The translations under genes and the position numbers were made by a program. Below are positions 50,808 through 62,256 of a stretch of 64,000 bases of DNA, one piece after another (the stretch's first letter is position 1; each line of letters starts with the position of its first letter). The DNA is from Dehalococcoidia bacterium (GTDB lineage: Bacteria > Chloroflexota > Dehalococcoidia > DSTF01 > JACRBR01): assembly GCA_021731085.1 (NCBI GenBank), contig JAKFYB010000002.1, forward strand, positions 62,001 to 126,000. The letters run 5' to 3'. The notes under the pieces were generated by a model, which was not told the DNA's origin, searched no databases, and saw only the letters and a list, made by a program, of their open reading frames with translations.

Positions 50808-51665
50808 CTAGGACGCGAGCGCGTACAGGCGCTCGACGACCTCGTCGATGACAGTGTCGGGAGTCGAAGCGCCGGCGGCGACGCCGACCTTCTCACGTCC
50901 AGCAAGCCACCCGCGTTCGATCTCGGCTGCTGACTCGACGTGATACGTCTCGACACCGGCTTCGCGCGAGACCTCGGCAAGATGGCGTGTGTTCGCGCTC
51001 TCGCGGCCACCAACAACGACCATCAGGTCAACATCTTGCGCGAGTTCCTCGGTCGAAGCCTGCTGGCTCGTCGTGGCATTGCACAGCGTATTGATCACGC
51101 GCAACTCGCCGATGTCGTCCATGTGCGTGTTCAACAGCTTATGCACGAACTCGGCGAAGTGGCCTTCGGTCTCGGTCGTCTGCGAGAGCACGCCGATGCG
51201 CGACGGCATCCAGTCCGGGAGTGGCGCGTCCAGCTCGTCGGCGGAGCGCATCGTGATCACTTTGCCGTTCGCCCAACCGAGTATGCCGCGAACTTCCTTG
51301 TGATTGGGGTCGCCAAAGACGATGACCCCGAACCCCTCGTCCGTCAGCTTCTTCGCCCACTGCTGGGCGCGCGTCACGATCGGGCACGTCGTGTCGACGA
51401 TCTGGGCGCCGCGGTCGTTCAGCTCCTGCAGTACCTGTGGGCCGACGCCGTGCGCCGTTATCGCCACCGGCTTCCGCGCGTCGACAGCTTCCATCGAGAT
51501 GATCTCGACGCCGCGGTCACGCAGTCTCCCGACGACTTGCGGATTATGTACAGTAGACCCGAGGCTATCGATTGGCCCCAGTTCACCCGCGGCGGCCTCC
51601 ATCATGTCGACGGCGCGCCGCACGCCCATACAAAACCCGAGTTCCTTCGCCTTGATGACCTGCAT
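50808..51665 (-). CDS. ispH: 4-hydroxy-3-methylbut-2-enyl diphosphate reductase
   Basis: 285 residues. Last step of the MEP pathway, forming IPP and DMAPP with a [4Fe-4S] cluster. The cluster cysteines are Cys12 (GFCMGV), the Cys of DTTCPIV and that of NTLCNAT. TVHNPQVV and GDPNHKEVRG carry the active-site histidines. AGGAG lies 6 bases before the ATG at 51665, so the longer frame to 51722 is not used. A minus-strand TATACT promoter lies about 22 bases further upstream. Confidence 0.95.
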   Translation of the reverse strand: MQVIKAKELGFCMGVRRAVDMMEAAAGELGPIDSLGSTVHNPQVVGRLRDRGVEIISMEAVDARKPVAITAHGVGPQVLQELNDRGAQIVDTTCPIVTRAQQWAKKLTDEGFGVIVFGDPNHKEVRGILGWANGKVITMRSADELDAPLPDWMPSRIGVLSQTTETEGHFAEFVHKLLNTHMDDIGELRVINTLCNATTSQQASTEELAQDVDLMVVVGGRESANTRHLAEVSREAGVETYHVESAAEIERGWLAGREKVGVAAGASTPDTVIDEVVERLYALAS

Positions 51666-51688
51666 GCAAACTCCTGTGTGCAGATTCA

Positions 51689-51694
51689 GTATAG
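51689..51694 (-). promoter_or_regulatory. -10 of ispH-DUF512 operon
   Basis: TATACT on the minus strand (AGTATA on the plus strand), giving a leader of about 18 bases that holds the AGGAG site. Confidence 0.45.
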
Positions 51695-51748
51695 CCGCCG
51701 CGCCAAGGCGCGAAGGTATCAAATGCGCACCCTGAGTACCCGATGGCG

Positions 51749-52525
51749 TTAGGCCTGTACGAATATCTGCACCGAGAACTCGTTCTGCACGCTGCCGTCT
51801 TCCGCGCTGAAGCTGAAGGCCACGAGGTCGTATTTCCCGTTCGGCGCGTCAGTCGGGACGGTCATCGTTACCGAGAACGGCATTTCCTCAGTTCCTCCCG
51901 CCATGCCCGACGCTGTCGCGACCGCCGTCCCGGCAGCGTCGCGCAGCTCGAGATTGAACGCCGCCTCGAAGACCACACCGCGACCTTCGACGACGAGAGC
52001 ACTGCCCGGCGCAACGGTGGCGCCGCACTCCGGTGACGTGATGAACAACGGTGGCCGCTCGGTCGAGAGCGTGACGTCGCGCTCGACCAGGTTGATGATC
52101 GAACCGTCCATCGCGCTGAATTCGTACGCGCGGAGCGTAACCGGCGTCTCCGCATCCGGCGGCGGAATGTCGAGCGTTGTCGCCCAGGTGCCAGGTGTGC
52201 CGCTCCCTGACGTCGCCATGATGCTTCGCGCGCAGAGTGCGTCGCCCGTTGCGTCGAGCACGTCCACCGTCAGTGCGGCCTCGAACGTATTCGCCGTGCC
52301 GCTCAGCTCGATTGGCGTCGAGACATGCGCGCCCTCTGGGGGAATGTCGATGGTGATCAGCGTCGCCGGCGCGGTCGCTGCTGGCGTCGTGCCTGGCGTC
52401 ACGGTTGATGCGGATGCTGTTGTGGTCGCCGCGGGCGTCGGTTCTGCGTCGTCATCATCGCCGCACGCCATCAACAGGCTCGAGCCAGCGACTAGCACCA
52501 CGCCTGCGATCATTCGTACTTGCAT
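51749..52525 (-). CDS. Lipoprotein with two Ig-like (Gmad2-type) domains
   Basis: 258 residues. The lipobox is LMAC near residue 21, followed by an acidic and Thr/Ala-rich tether (about 22-60). Two beta-sandwich domains follow, about 60-155 (ITIDIPPEGAHVSTPIELSG) and 160-258 (LFITSPECGATVAPGSALVVEG). They resemble the Gmad2 domain of secreted Firmicute proteins. Likely a surface binding protein. The ATG at 52525 has GGAGGAGG upstream. Divergent from fmt. Confidence 0.75.
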   Translation of the reverse strand: MQVRMIAGVVLVAGSSLLMACGDDDDAEPTPAATTTASASTVTPGTTPAATAPATLITIDIPPEGAHVSTPIELSGTANTFEAALTVDVLDATGDALCARSIMATSGSGTPGTWATTLDIPPPDAETPVTLRAYEFSAMDGSIINLVERDVTLSTERPPLFITSPECGATVAPGSALVVEGRGVVFEAAFNLELRDAAGTAVATASGMAGGTEEMPFSVTMTVPTDAPNGKYDLVAFSFSAEDGSVQNEFSVQIFVQA

Positions 52526-52581
52526 GTCGTCCTCCTCCTCCACAATCCTTGGAGAAGTGTAACGCTCGTCCCTTCGCCTGA

Positions 52582-52587
52582 TATCCT
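52582..52587 (+). promoter_or_regulatory. Leaderless-type -10 of fmt
   Basis: TATCCT, 6 bases before the ATG at 52594. Confidence 0.5.
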
Positions 52588-52593
52588 CGGTCG

Positions 52594-53538
52594 ATGCACA
52601 TCGTATTCATGGGCTCGCCCGAGTTCGCACTCCCATCTCTGCAAGCGCTCATCGATAGCGAGCACACGGTGGTCGGCGTCTTCACGCAGCCGGACAAGCC
52701 GACAGGTCGCGGCCGCAAGCTCGCACCACCGCCTGTGAAGGCGCTGGCTGAGTCGCACAACATCCCGGTATTCCAACCGCGGTCCATCAGCAGTCCTCGC
52801 AGCGTCGAACAGTTGCGCGAACTGCAGCCCGACATCGGCGTCATCGCCGCCTACGGACAGATCCTCAAGCAGCCCGTCCTTGATCTTCCGCGCCTCGGCG
52901 TCCTTAACGTCCACGCCTCGCTGCTGCCTCGATGGCGTGGCGCCGCGCCGATACCCGCTGCCATCCTCGCAGGTGACACGGAGACCGGCGCCACGATCAT
53001 GCAGGTCGTACTCGCGCTCGACGCGGGCCCGATGCTCGCGACCAAGCGCGTCCCTATCGACGATTCCGACACGACCGCAACCCTTACGCCGAAGGTCGCT
53101 GAAGCCGGCGCCGCCCTGCTTCTCGAAACGCTGCCTGCATACGAACGCGGCCCTCTCAGTGCCGTCGAGCAAGACGATGCCCTCTCGACCTACGCGCCCC
53201 AGCTCGAGAAGAGCGACGGCCGCATCGACTGGGCCGCTGAGTCCGCCGACCAGATCTGGCGCAAGGTGCGCGCCTACAACCCATGGCCGATGGCGTACAC
53301 CACGATCGACGGGCAGCCGCTGCGCATCCTCGAATGCCTGCCGCTAGAGGACGTGAGCCTGCCAGCCGGACGCGTAGCCGCGCGCAACGCGTCCGACGAT
53401 CCGCGCATCGGCTGTAGGGTCGGCGCGACACCGGGCGCGATCGGTGTGATCACGCTGCAGCCGTCAGGACGCGCCGCGATGCCCGCCGATGCGTACGTGC
53501 GCGGGAGGCGCGATCTTATCGGCGCAACGTTGGAATGA
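52594..53538 (+). CDS. fmt: Methionyl-tRNA formyltransferase
   Basis: 314 residues. Formylates initiator Met-tRNA with 10-formyl-THF. FMGSPEFALPSL and PDKPTGRGRK begin the catalytic domain; NVHASLLPRWRGAAPI has the catalytic Asn and His, and LDAGPML the Asp. The C-terminal domain (IWRKVRAYNPWPMAYT) binds tRNA. Length is normal. It has no ribosome site, with TATCCT just upstream. It converges with the broken paralog behind mutL. Confidence 0.95.
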   Translation: MHIVFMGSPEFALPSLQALIDSEHTVVGVFTQPDKPTGRGRKLAPPPVKALAESHNIPVFQPRSISSPRSVEQLRELQPDIGVIAAYGQILKQPVLDLPRLGVLNVHASLLPRWRGAAPIPAAILAGDTETGATIMQVVLALDAGPMLATKRVPIDDSDTTATLTPKVAEAGAALLLETLPAYERGPLSAVEQDDALSTYAPQLEKSDGRIDWAAESADQIWRKVRAYNPWPMAYTTIDGQPLRILECLPLEDVSLPAGRVAARNASDDPRIGCRVGATPGAIGVITLQPSGRAAMPADAYVRGRRDLIGATLE

Positions 53539-53647
53539 GATCTCGCCGGCGCCGGACGGCAAGAAGCGGGAACGAGAAGCAGCCGTTGTAACAACCGCCC
53601 CAGCGTTCGGCGCGCAACTCGGACGGTGTCTTCAGGCGCATCACGGC

Positions 53648-53963
53648 TTAGCAATAGAAGATGAATCGCGCATAGGACAGGCGATTGAGGTTCATCTCGG
53701 TTCGGTCCTGGATTGCATTGGTGAGCAACGCGGAGCGCATCGGGATCCGGTTCCTCGCCCGAAACCAAGACCTGCGCCCGTCCCCATCTGTCGGGTACCA
53801 GCTCAAGCCGTTGCCCGCGTTCGTTCCAGGCGCCTCGGATGAATGGCAGATCACTCCCTGGGACGTTGTCCACCGTTTCTCGCGCATCCTCAAACGCAAC
53901 GATTCCGCCGTTGTCGTATACGACGAAAATCGCGGGTGTGAGTACGCTGTCGTCAACTGTCAT
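53648..53963 (-). pseudogene. Broken paralog of the gene behind mutL
   Basis: The first 75 or so residues (PAIFVVYDNGGIVAFEDARE onward) align with the protein at 53953-54372 (IFVQYTNGKLIAFDETYE). After DPDALR the similarity continues in another frame (RSALLTNAIQD, matching FRSTLVAALQD) and stops at a TAA at 53648. So there is a one-base indel near 53730-53745 and the C-terminus is missing. The ATG overlaps the end of the intact copy by 11 bases. Confidence 0.65.
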
Positions 53964-54372
53964 CGAGCGTTACACCCGTCGCGACGTGCAAGAGCACTTC
54001 CACAAAGAGTCGCCCCCATTCCGGCGAGCCCCAATCCGTCTCTTTCTCCTTCACACGAAACTGAGCTAGCGCTCGGTCGACAAGTCCTTCCGTCGAAAGG
54101 CGATCCGTTGATATGTCGCCAGCGTCCTGCAGGGCCGCGACGAGGGTCGACCGAAACTCCGCATCGTGTACCTCGTCATCTTCACGAACTACTCGCAGCG
54201 CGTATTGCTGTTTGACTTCGAAGCGCAATTTGTGACCCAGTGCATCCCACACCGATTCGACGAGTGGAAGATGGTCGTTCGGGAGCAATTCGGCCTCGTA
54301 CGTCTCGTCGAAGGCGATCAACTTGCCGTTTGTGTACTGGACGAAGATCGGGGCGTGGATCGAACCTGGCAT
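53953..54372 (-). CDS. Small protein of unknown function, mutL operon
   Basis: 139 residues, cytoplasmic, beta-rich N-terminus (APIFVQYTNGKLIAFDETYE), then KLRFEVKQQYALRVV and a helical C-terminus (EWGRLFVEVLLHVATG). No known family recognised. It begins 3 bases behind mutL, so translation is coupled to it. A degraded second copy follows. The pair shows a local duplication. Confidence 0.7.
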   Translation of the reverse strand: MPGSIHAPIFVQYTNGKLIAFDETYEAELLPNDHLPLVESVWDALGHKLRFEVKQQYALRVVREDDEVHDAEFRSTLVAALQDAGDISTDRLSTEGLVDRALAQFRVKEKETDWGSPEWGRLFVEVLLHVATGVTLDDS

Positions 54373-54375
54373 CGG

Positions 54376-56181
54376 CTACTTCCGGCGAAACTCGCGCGCG
54401 ATCGCATCCGCTGCGAGATGCACGATGGTCGGCCGCCCATGCGGGCAGGTCCTCGGCGCCTCTGCGTCTTCGAGCAGCCGTAACAACTCCCGCTGTTCGT
54501 CCGGCGACATGCTCATGCCGGCGCGCACGGCAGCGTGACAGGCAAGGGATGCCGCCACGCGATGCCCCGGCTCCTCTACGGTATCTTCGCGCGCCATCCG
54601 GTCCAGCAGTTCGCCGACGGCCTTCGCGACATCGCCGCCGGCCAGCGATGCGGGAACCGTCCGCACGACGTACGCCGCGTCGCCGAAATGGTCGATCTCG
54701 AATCCAAGCGAGACGAACGCGTCCGCATGTTCCACGAGCAACGCGCGTTGATGCGGCGAGAGGTCGATAGTCAACGCTTCGAGCAGCGCCTGCACGTCGG
54801 GCGACCCGATCCGCGCCGCCGCGAGGAAGCGCTCGTACAGCACACGTTCATGCGCGGCGTGCTGGTCCACCAGATACATCCCGTCCGGCCCTTCGGCGAC
54901 GACGTACATCGCATTCACCTGGCCGACAGCTCGCAGCAACGGCAGCCGCTCGATCATCGTCGCGACGGCGCCTAATGGTTGGCCTTGTGTTGTTGCTTCA
55001 CCTGGGCGTGCATCGCGCGAGAACGCTGGCTCCACGCCGTCGCCGAACGATGGTTCGTCGCGACGCGCAGGTGCGGGCATCGGCATCTGCACAGGCCGCC
55101 GCGTGAGAAACAGCGGCGGTCGATCCGCGTTGCCGTCAGGCGCTGCGGTTCCCCCCCATACGCCCGCCGTCGCGTGCGGAACCGGCGCGCGATCGGCGAT
55201 CGTCCGTCGCGCTGCTTTCTGCACGAGACCAAATACGGCGCGCTCGTCGCGCAGGCGGACTTCGGCTTTCGTCGGATGGACGTTGACATCGACCTGATCC
55301 GGCGGCACGGTGATGTTCAGCACGGCGATCGGACGGCGGCCCACGGGCAGCATGCCCTGGTACGCCTCTTCAACGGCAAATGTGAGCGATCGATTCTTCA
55401 CCCAGCGCCTGTTCACGTAGAGCCCGATGTAGTTTCGATTCGACCGGTGGACGCGCGGGTCGCAGACAACGCCCTCAACGGAGGCTGCGCCGTCTTCTGT
55501 TGGCGGCACGTCCAGCAGAATCGCCGCCGAACCGACATCCGGCCCGTAGACGGCTGCAACGGCCTCGATGAGGCTGCCGCTGCCCGTCGTCTGCAGTACA
55601 ACCCTCGTGTCGACCATCAGCTCGAACCGCACGTCGGGATAGGCCATGGCGTAGTGCGAGATCACGGCCGACACCTGTTGTGCTTCGCTCGCCGGCGAGC
55701 GCACGAACTTCAGGCGCGCGGGCTGAGCCGAAAACAGGCGCCGCACCGTGAAGACCGTGCCTGGCGATGCGGCGCCCGCGCCCTCGTCGGCAATCTCGCC
55801 ATCTCGAAGCTTCACGCGCGCGCCGACGTCATTGCCAGCAACGCGCGTCAGCAGCTCGACTTCCGCCGCAGCAGCGATGCTGGGAAGCGCCTCGCCGCGA
55901 AAACCGAGCGTCGCCACGCGCCACAGGTCGTCTTCAGAGGCGACCTTGCTCGTCGCGTGACGTTCGAACGCCAGGCGCACCTCCGACGGCTCGATACCGC
56001 AGCCGTTGTCGGCCACGCGGATCAAGGCCAATCCGCCTTGGAGGATCTCGACGGCGATGTGCGTGCTGCCGGCGTCGAGGGAGTTCTCGACCAGCTCCTT
56101 CACGACGGACGCCGGCCGCTCGACGACCTCGCCGGCGGCGATCTTCGCCGCTTCATGCGGAGCAAGCACGCGGATCGGCAT
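54376..56181 (-). CDS. mutL: DNA mismatch repair protein MutL (endonuclease type)
   Basis: 601 residues. The N-terminal GHKL ATPase has ENSLDAG, DNGCGI and GFRGEALPSI. The C-terminal domain has the endonuclease motif DQHAAHERVLYE, plus ACHAAVRAG and CPHGRP, so it should nick DNA, as in bacteria without MutH. AGGAAGG lies 5 bases before the ATG; TACAAT at 56210-56215 (minus) is a likely -10. mutS lies upstream on the same strand, separated by a protease gene on the other strand. Confidence 0.95.
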   Translation of the reverse strand: MPIRVLAPHEAAKIAAGEVVERPASVVKELVENSLDAGSTHIAVEILQGGLALIRVADNGCGIEPSEVRLAFERHATSKVASEDDLWRVATLGFRGEALPSIAAAAEVELLTRVAGNDVGARVKLRDGEIADEGAGAASPGTVFTVRRLFSAQPARLKFVRSPASEAQQVSAVISHYAMAYPDVRFELMVDTRVVLQTTGSGSLIEAVAAVYGPDVGSAAILLDVPPTEDGAASVEGVVCDPRVHRSNRNYIGLYVNRRWVKNRSLTFAVEEAYQGMLPVGRRPIAVLNITVPPDQVDVNVHPTKAEVRLRDERAVFGLVQKAARRTIADRAPVPHATAGVWGGTAAPDGNADRPPLFLTRRPVQMPMPAPARRDEPSFGDGVEPAFSRDARPGEATTQGQPLGAVATMIERLPLLRAVGQVNAMYVVAEGPDGMYLVDQHAAHERVLYERFLAAARIGSPDVQALLEALTIDLSPHQRALLVEHADAFVSLGFEIDHFGDAAYVVRTVPASLAGGDVAKAVGELLDRMAREDTVEEPGHRVAASLACHAAVRAGMSMSPDEQRELLRLLEDAEAPRTCPHGRPTIVHLAADAIAREFRRK

Positions 56182-56209
56182 GGGGTTCCTTCCTGTCCGT
56201 TAAGTCGCG

Positions 56210-56215
56210 ATTGTA
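56210..56215 (-). promoter_or_regulatory. -10 candidate of the mutL operon
   Basis: TACAAT on the minus strand, 28 bases before the mutL ATG, giving a leader with AGGAAGG. Confidence 0.5.
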
Positions 56216-56244
56216 TCGCAGCGTGGAGGCTCAGAGGATTGTGT

Positions 56245-56250
56245 TATGCT
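56245..56250 (+). promoter_or_regulatory. -10 candidate of the S8 protease gene
   Basis: TATGCT, 45 bases before the GTG at 56296; no good -35 seen. Confidence 0.3.
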
Positions 56251-56295
56251 CGATTCGCAGGCGATCGGAGCTTGGACGTGTGGAAGGGATACCCT

Positions 56296-57689
56296 GTGGG
56301 TCGCCGCCCAATAATCGATGCACGCGTGCTTACGGGTTTCGCCTCCATTGGCGCGGCAATCCTCATGCTCGCGTTGATTATGTCGAAGGACGCTGGGCTG
56401 TTGGCGGTCGACGCAGCGCCACCAGCGACCGAATTCAACCCCTTCGCAAGACCTGACGAAATCGTGGTGCGTGCCCGCACTGTGAGCGACCTCGCACTGG
56501 TCGAACAACTGGCGGCGAGCCTCGGATATGAGATCGCCGACCGCGTGGACGAGCCTCCGTCGCTCTTCATGCCGCTGCCGGACGATGTCAGCCTCGAGGA
56601 TGCGATCACGGCATTCACGTCGAAACCCGGGGTGCTGTACGCCGAACCCGCCTATCCGATCACGATCCTCGATCTGCCGGCGGACCCGCTGTACGGCCAG
56701 TTGCAGCGCACCTATCTCGATCAGATGTCGGCGCCCCAGGCCTGGGACATCACGACAGGCTCGCCCAGCATCGTCGTCGCCGTGCTCGACACGGGCCTTT
56801 TCGTCGAGCATCCGGACCTCGTGGGGCGTGTGTGGGTGAACGCGCGAGAAGTGCCGGGCAACGGCGTCGACGATGACGCGAACGGATGCGTCGACGACGT
56901 GAACGGCTGCACGTTTCTTCACTCACCGAACGAGGTCTGCGGCAACGTCAGCGGCGGCAACGTGACGGATGACATAGGCCACGGCACCTTCGTCACAGGG
57001 GTACTTGCAGCATCGGGCAACACCACCGGCATGGTCGGCGTGGCGCGCGGCGTCACCGTGCTTCCGGTCAAGATCCTCGACTGCAAGGGCAGCGGCAACA
57101 CGTTTTCGCTCGCCCAGGGCATCCTCTACGCCGTCGAGCGAGGCGCCCGCATCATCAACGTGAGCCTAGGCGGGCTGACGGATTCGGCCTACGTGCGAGA
57201 GGCCATCCGCGTGGCGCGCGAGCGCTACGGTGCCGTCGTCGTCGCGGCGACAGGCAACAGCGGCGGATCCGTTTCTTATCCCGCGAAGTATCCGGAAGTG
57301 CTCGCGGTTGGCGGCACGAACACTGAGGGCACCGGTCGGGCCGGCTTCTCCAACAGCGGGCCTGAGGTCGATGTCGTCGCGTTCAGCCAGGGCATCGTCG
57401 GGACAGCGGCACCCGTTGCATGCGAGACCTTCAACTGCGTAGAGACGGACCGCGCGTATGCGCTCGGCGACGGCACGTCTTTCGCGGCGCCGTTGGTGTC
57501 CGGCCTGGCGGCCCTGATCCTGTCGCGAAATCCATTCCTCAGTCCGGACGCGGTCGCAGGCATCATCCGTTCGACGGCCGACCCCATGCCCGCGAGCGAC
57601 CGTCCCGATTGGGCCGGCGCTGGACGCATCAACATGCTGCGCGCCCTCCAGCTTCCGTTCCGGATCGGAACACCTGGCTCGTCGCGAAA

Positions 57690-57693
<4 letters not shown>
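56296..57693 (+). CDS. Subtilisin-like serine protease (S8, thermitase type)
   Basis: 465 residues. A membrane or signal segment (about 12-30) leads to a propeptide-like part (about 50-125) and the catalytic domain. The triad is Asp165 (VLDTG), His229 (GHGT) and Ser395 (GTSFAAP); Asn321 is the oxyanion residue. Cysteines in GCVDDVNGC and PVACETFNC may form disulfides. The GTG at 56296 has AAGGG 8 bases upstream; an in-frame GTG at 56278 is an alternative. It is divergent from mutL, and its stop shares CTAG with the mutS stop on the other strand. Confidence 0.85.
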
Positions 57694-60335
<2,642 letters not shown>

Positions 60336-60341
60336 AAGCCG

Positions 60342-60347
60342 AGTTTA
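60342..60347 (-). promoter_or_regulatory. Leaderless-type -10 of mutS
   Basis: TAAACT on the minus strand, 6 bases before the GTG start of mutS. Confidence 0.4.
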
Positions 60348-60390
60348 CAGCGGCATCGACGTTGGCGATGTGCCGGATTCGCGGTCGAAG

Positions 60391-60720
60391 TTATGTCTCG
60401 CGTTCAGCAGCGGACTTCGCCTGGCGTTGCGCCCAGCGTTCGGCCATCTGCATGCCGTAGAAGCAGGGGATAGCCATCAGCAGGCACGGGATGCCGATGA
60501 GCAGACCCTGGACGCCGACGAGGCTGATGAAGAGTCCGAATGAGATGAAGAGCCCCATGCCGAGGACGGAGACGATACGGATCACGGCGATAAGCGGTGA
60601 GACTGGTTCGAGCGGCTCGGGTTCCGAAGTCTCGAACCCAAAGCCGTCGTCATACTCTTCAATGACGGCGGGTGGGACGGCGGCTGGGGTCGTGCCTGGC
60701 GCTTCGTGTTCTGTGGTCAC
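60391..60720 (-). CDS. Small two-segment membrane protein
   Basis: 109 residues. An acidic cytoplasmic N-terminus (EEYDDGFGFETSEPEPLEP) is followed by two hydrophobic segments (about 48-68 and 70-90) and a basic tail (AERWAQRQAKSAAERE). Function unknown. The start is GTG at 60720, because TACGAT ends 6 bases before it; the upstream open frame is low quality. It lies 55 bases upstream of mutS on the same strand. Confidence 0.6.
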   Translation of the reverse strand: MTTEHEAPGTTPAAVPPAVIEEYDDGFGFETSEPEPLEPVSPLIAVIRIVSVLGMGLFISFGLFISLVGVQGLLIGIPCLLMAIPCFYGMQMAERWAQRQAKSAAERET

Positions 60721-60726
60721 GAGGTG

Positions 60727-60732
60727 ATCGTA
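60727..60732 (-). promoter_or_regulatory. Leaderless-type -10 of the small membrane protein gene
   Basis: TACGAT on the minus strand, 6 bases before the GTG at 60720. Confidence 0.45.
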
Positions 60733-60883
60733 GCCGACGGGGCGCGATGCGAACACCGCGGCTGCGATTTCCACACATTCGCGACGGCGTTGCGCGCTTG
60801 ACGAATGTGCGAGACTTGATCCGGGCCTGCTGTCGTGGCGGCACGTACGGATACCGTTCAGCGCCATGGAAATGGAGAGTCCC

Positions 60884-61129
60884 ATGGCAAACTGGGAATA
60901 CAAGGTCGCGTACGTCGATTTCAGAGGCAGGATTTCGTCAGAAGGGGCGGAATACATCCGCCAGGGCGGTGAACACCGCACCGGGTTCGTCCGCGGCTAC
61001 CTCGACAAGCTCGGCGAGGACGGCTGGGAATTGACCGGCATGCTCCCCCTTCTGAGGCCGGAGAGCAGCTACTTCGTCATGAAGCGCAAGCGCGAAAAGA
61101 GCGCGGGCGCGGAAGCGGCGCAAGGTTAG
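60884..61129 (+). CDS. DUF4177-like small protein
   Basis: 81 residues. NWEYKVAYVDFRGRI opens a beta strand, and YLDKLGEDGWELTGMLPL followed by SYFVMKR is the conserved pattern of this small alpha/beta family. No enzyme function is known. The ATG at 60884 has GGAGAG 5 bases upstream; an earlier in-frame ATG at 60866 lacks one. It stands alone, divergent from the membrane protein gene. Confidence 0.75.
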   Translation: MANWEYKVAYVDFRGRISSEGAEYIRQGGEHRTGFVRGYLDKLGEDGWELTGMLPLLRPESSYFVMKRKREKSAGAEAAQG

Positions 61130-61265
61130 CGTAAGTTAGGCGCTGAGGTATCCGCGCCGTCCGGCGGCAGGCCCCCCTTCTCGACCATGGACGTTGGAAG
61201 ACGGCGGATGGAAGAACATCCGACCCGCCTCTGCACCGACGCCGTGCCGGGTGCCGACCAGGCGA

Positions 61266-62048
61266 TCAGCCGGCGATGCCTACGCCGCCGTCGATCGTGA
61301 TGCACTCGCCCGTGACCATGTCGGCGCCTTCGATAAGGGACAGCACGAGTTGCGAGACGGTCTCGGGCGTGCAGACGCCCTTGAGCGGCGCCTGTCGCGT
61401 CTGGTGCGCCTTGGCCGCTTCGTAGATCTGGTCGCCGAGCCCGTTCTTCAGCCAGCGCGTTTCGATGAAGCCGGGCGCGACCGCGTTGACGCGGATTTCG
61501 GGGCCGAGGACCTTCGCGAGCGAGATCGTCATATTAATGAGCGCGGCCTTCGAGGCGGCGTAGGCGATTGACGAGCCGGTGGCGCGCGTGCCTGCGACCG
61601 ATGCGATGTTGACGATGGCCGCAGCGGGCTGCCCTTCGACGACGGACGCGCGCATTGCGGTCGCGGCGGCGCGCGAACAGAAGAACGCGCCTTTCACGTT
61701 GACGGCGAAGATGTCATCCCAGAACTCACTCTTCATGCCGTCGAGGTCGGCGAACGGGACGAAGTGCGTCATGGCCGCGTTGTTCACGAGAATGTGCAGG
61801 CCACCGAACTCGGCGACCGTCTGCTTGACCAACGACTGCACCTGGGCGTCATCGGACACGTCGGCCTTGACGAGCAGCGCGTTACCACCGGCCGCCTTGA
61901 CGAGCGCGACGGCCTCGCGTGCATCGTCCTCCGACCGCGAGTAGTTGATGACAACGTTCGCGCCTCGGTTCGCAAGATCGACGGCCACCTGTCGTCCAAC
62001 CCCTACGGCTGATCCCGTGACGATCGCCGTCTTTCCACGTACATCCAT
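61266..62048 (-). CDS. Short-chain dehydrogenase/reductase (FabG-like)
   Basis: 260 residues. NAD(P)-dependent oxidoreductase with Rossmann motif TGSAVGVG (residues about 11-18), NNAAMTHF, the catalytic Ser in NIASVAG and YAASKA, and APGFIETRW. Thr-Gly-Ser at the nucleotide loop and RSEDD after strand 2 suggest NADP preference, which is inference. The substrate is unknown. GGAGG lies 4 bases before the ATG at 62048. Confidence 0.85.
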   Translation of the reverse strand: MDVRGKTAIVTGSAVGVGRQVAVDLANRGANVVINYSRSEDDAREAVALVKAAGGNALLVKADVSDDAQVQSLVKQTVAEFGGLHILVNNAAMTHFVPFADLDGMKSEFWDDIFAVNVKGAFFCSRAAATAMRASVVEGQPAAAIVNIASVAGTRATGSSIAYAASKAALINMTISLAKVLGPEIRVNAVAPGFIETRWLKNGLGDQIYEAAKAHQTRQAPLKGVCTPETVSQLVLSLIEGADMVTGECITIDGGVGIAG

Positions 62049-62241
62049 CAATCCTCCAGACCGTGACGATGGCGCTCGGCATTGAATGGCCCGCGCGCGT
62101 CCGGCCATGATGACAGCGCTCGCCGTGCGAGGCTAGTGCAAGCCCTCTATGGAGGGGCGGCAATTCCGCCGACCGTTGATCAAGGATGTGGGCCCGGCTT
62201 GGCCGCAAGCTGTCCGGAACGGGCGTCAATTTTGATGCTGG

Positions 62242-62247
62242 TAGAAT
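62242..62247 (+). promoter_or_regulatory. Leaderless-type -10 of the rml operon
   Basis: TAGAAT, 9 bases before the ATG of rmlA at 62257; no good -35. Confidence 0.5.
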
Positions 62248-62256
62248 GGCGGAATC

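Noticed and set aside
53274-53647. C-terminal continuation of the broken paralog into the fmt gene
   Set aside because: That frame is antisense to fmt, and the real similarity continues in another frame that stops at 53648.
54979-56295. A long open frame extending the S8 protease upstream by about 440 residues
   Set aside because: It runs antisense to mutL, is rich in Arg/His/Asp as shadow frames are, and lacks any domain; the protease has its own signal segment and GTG start.
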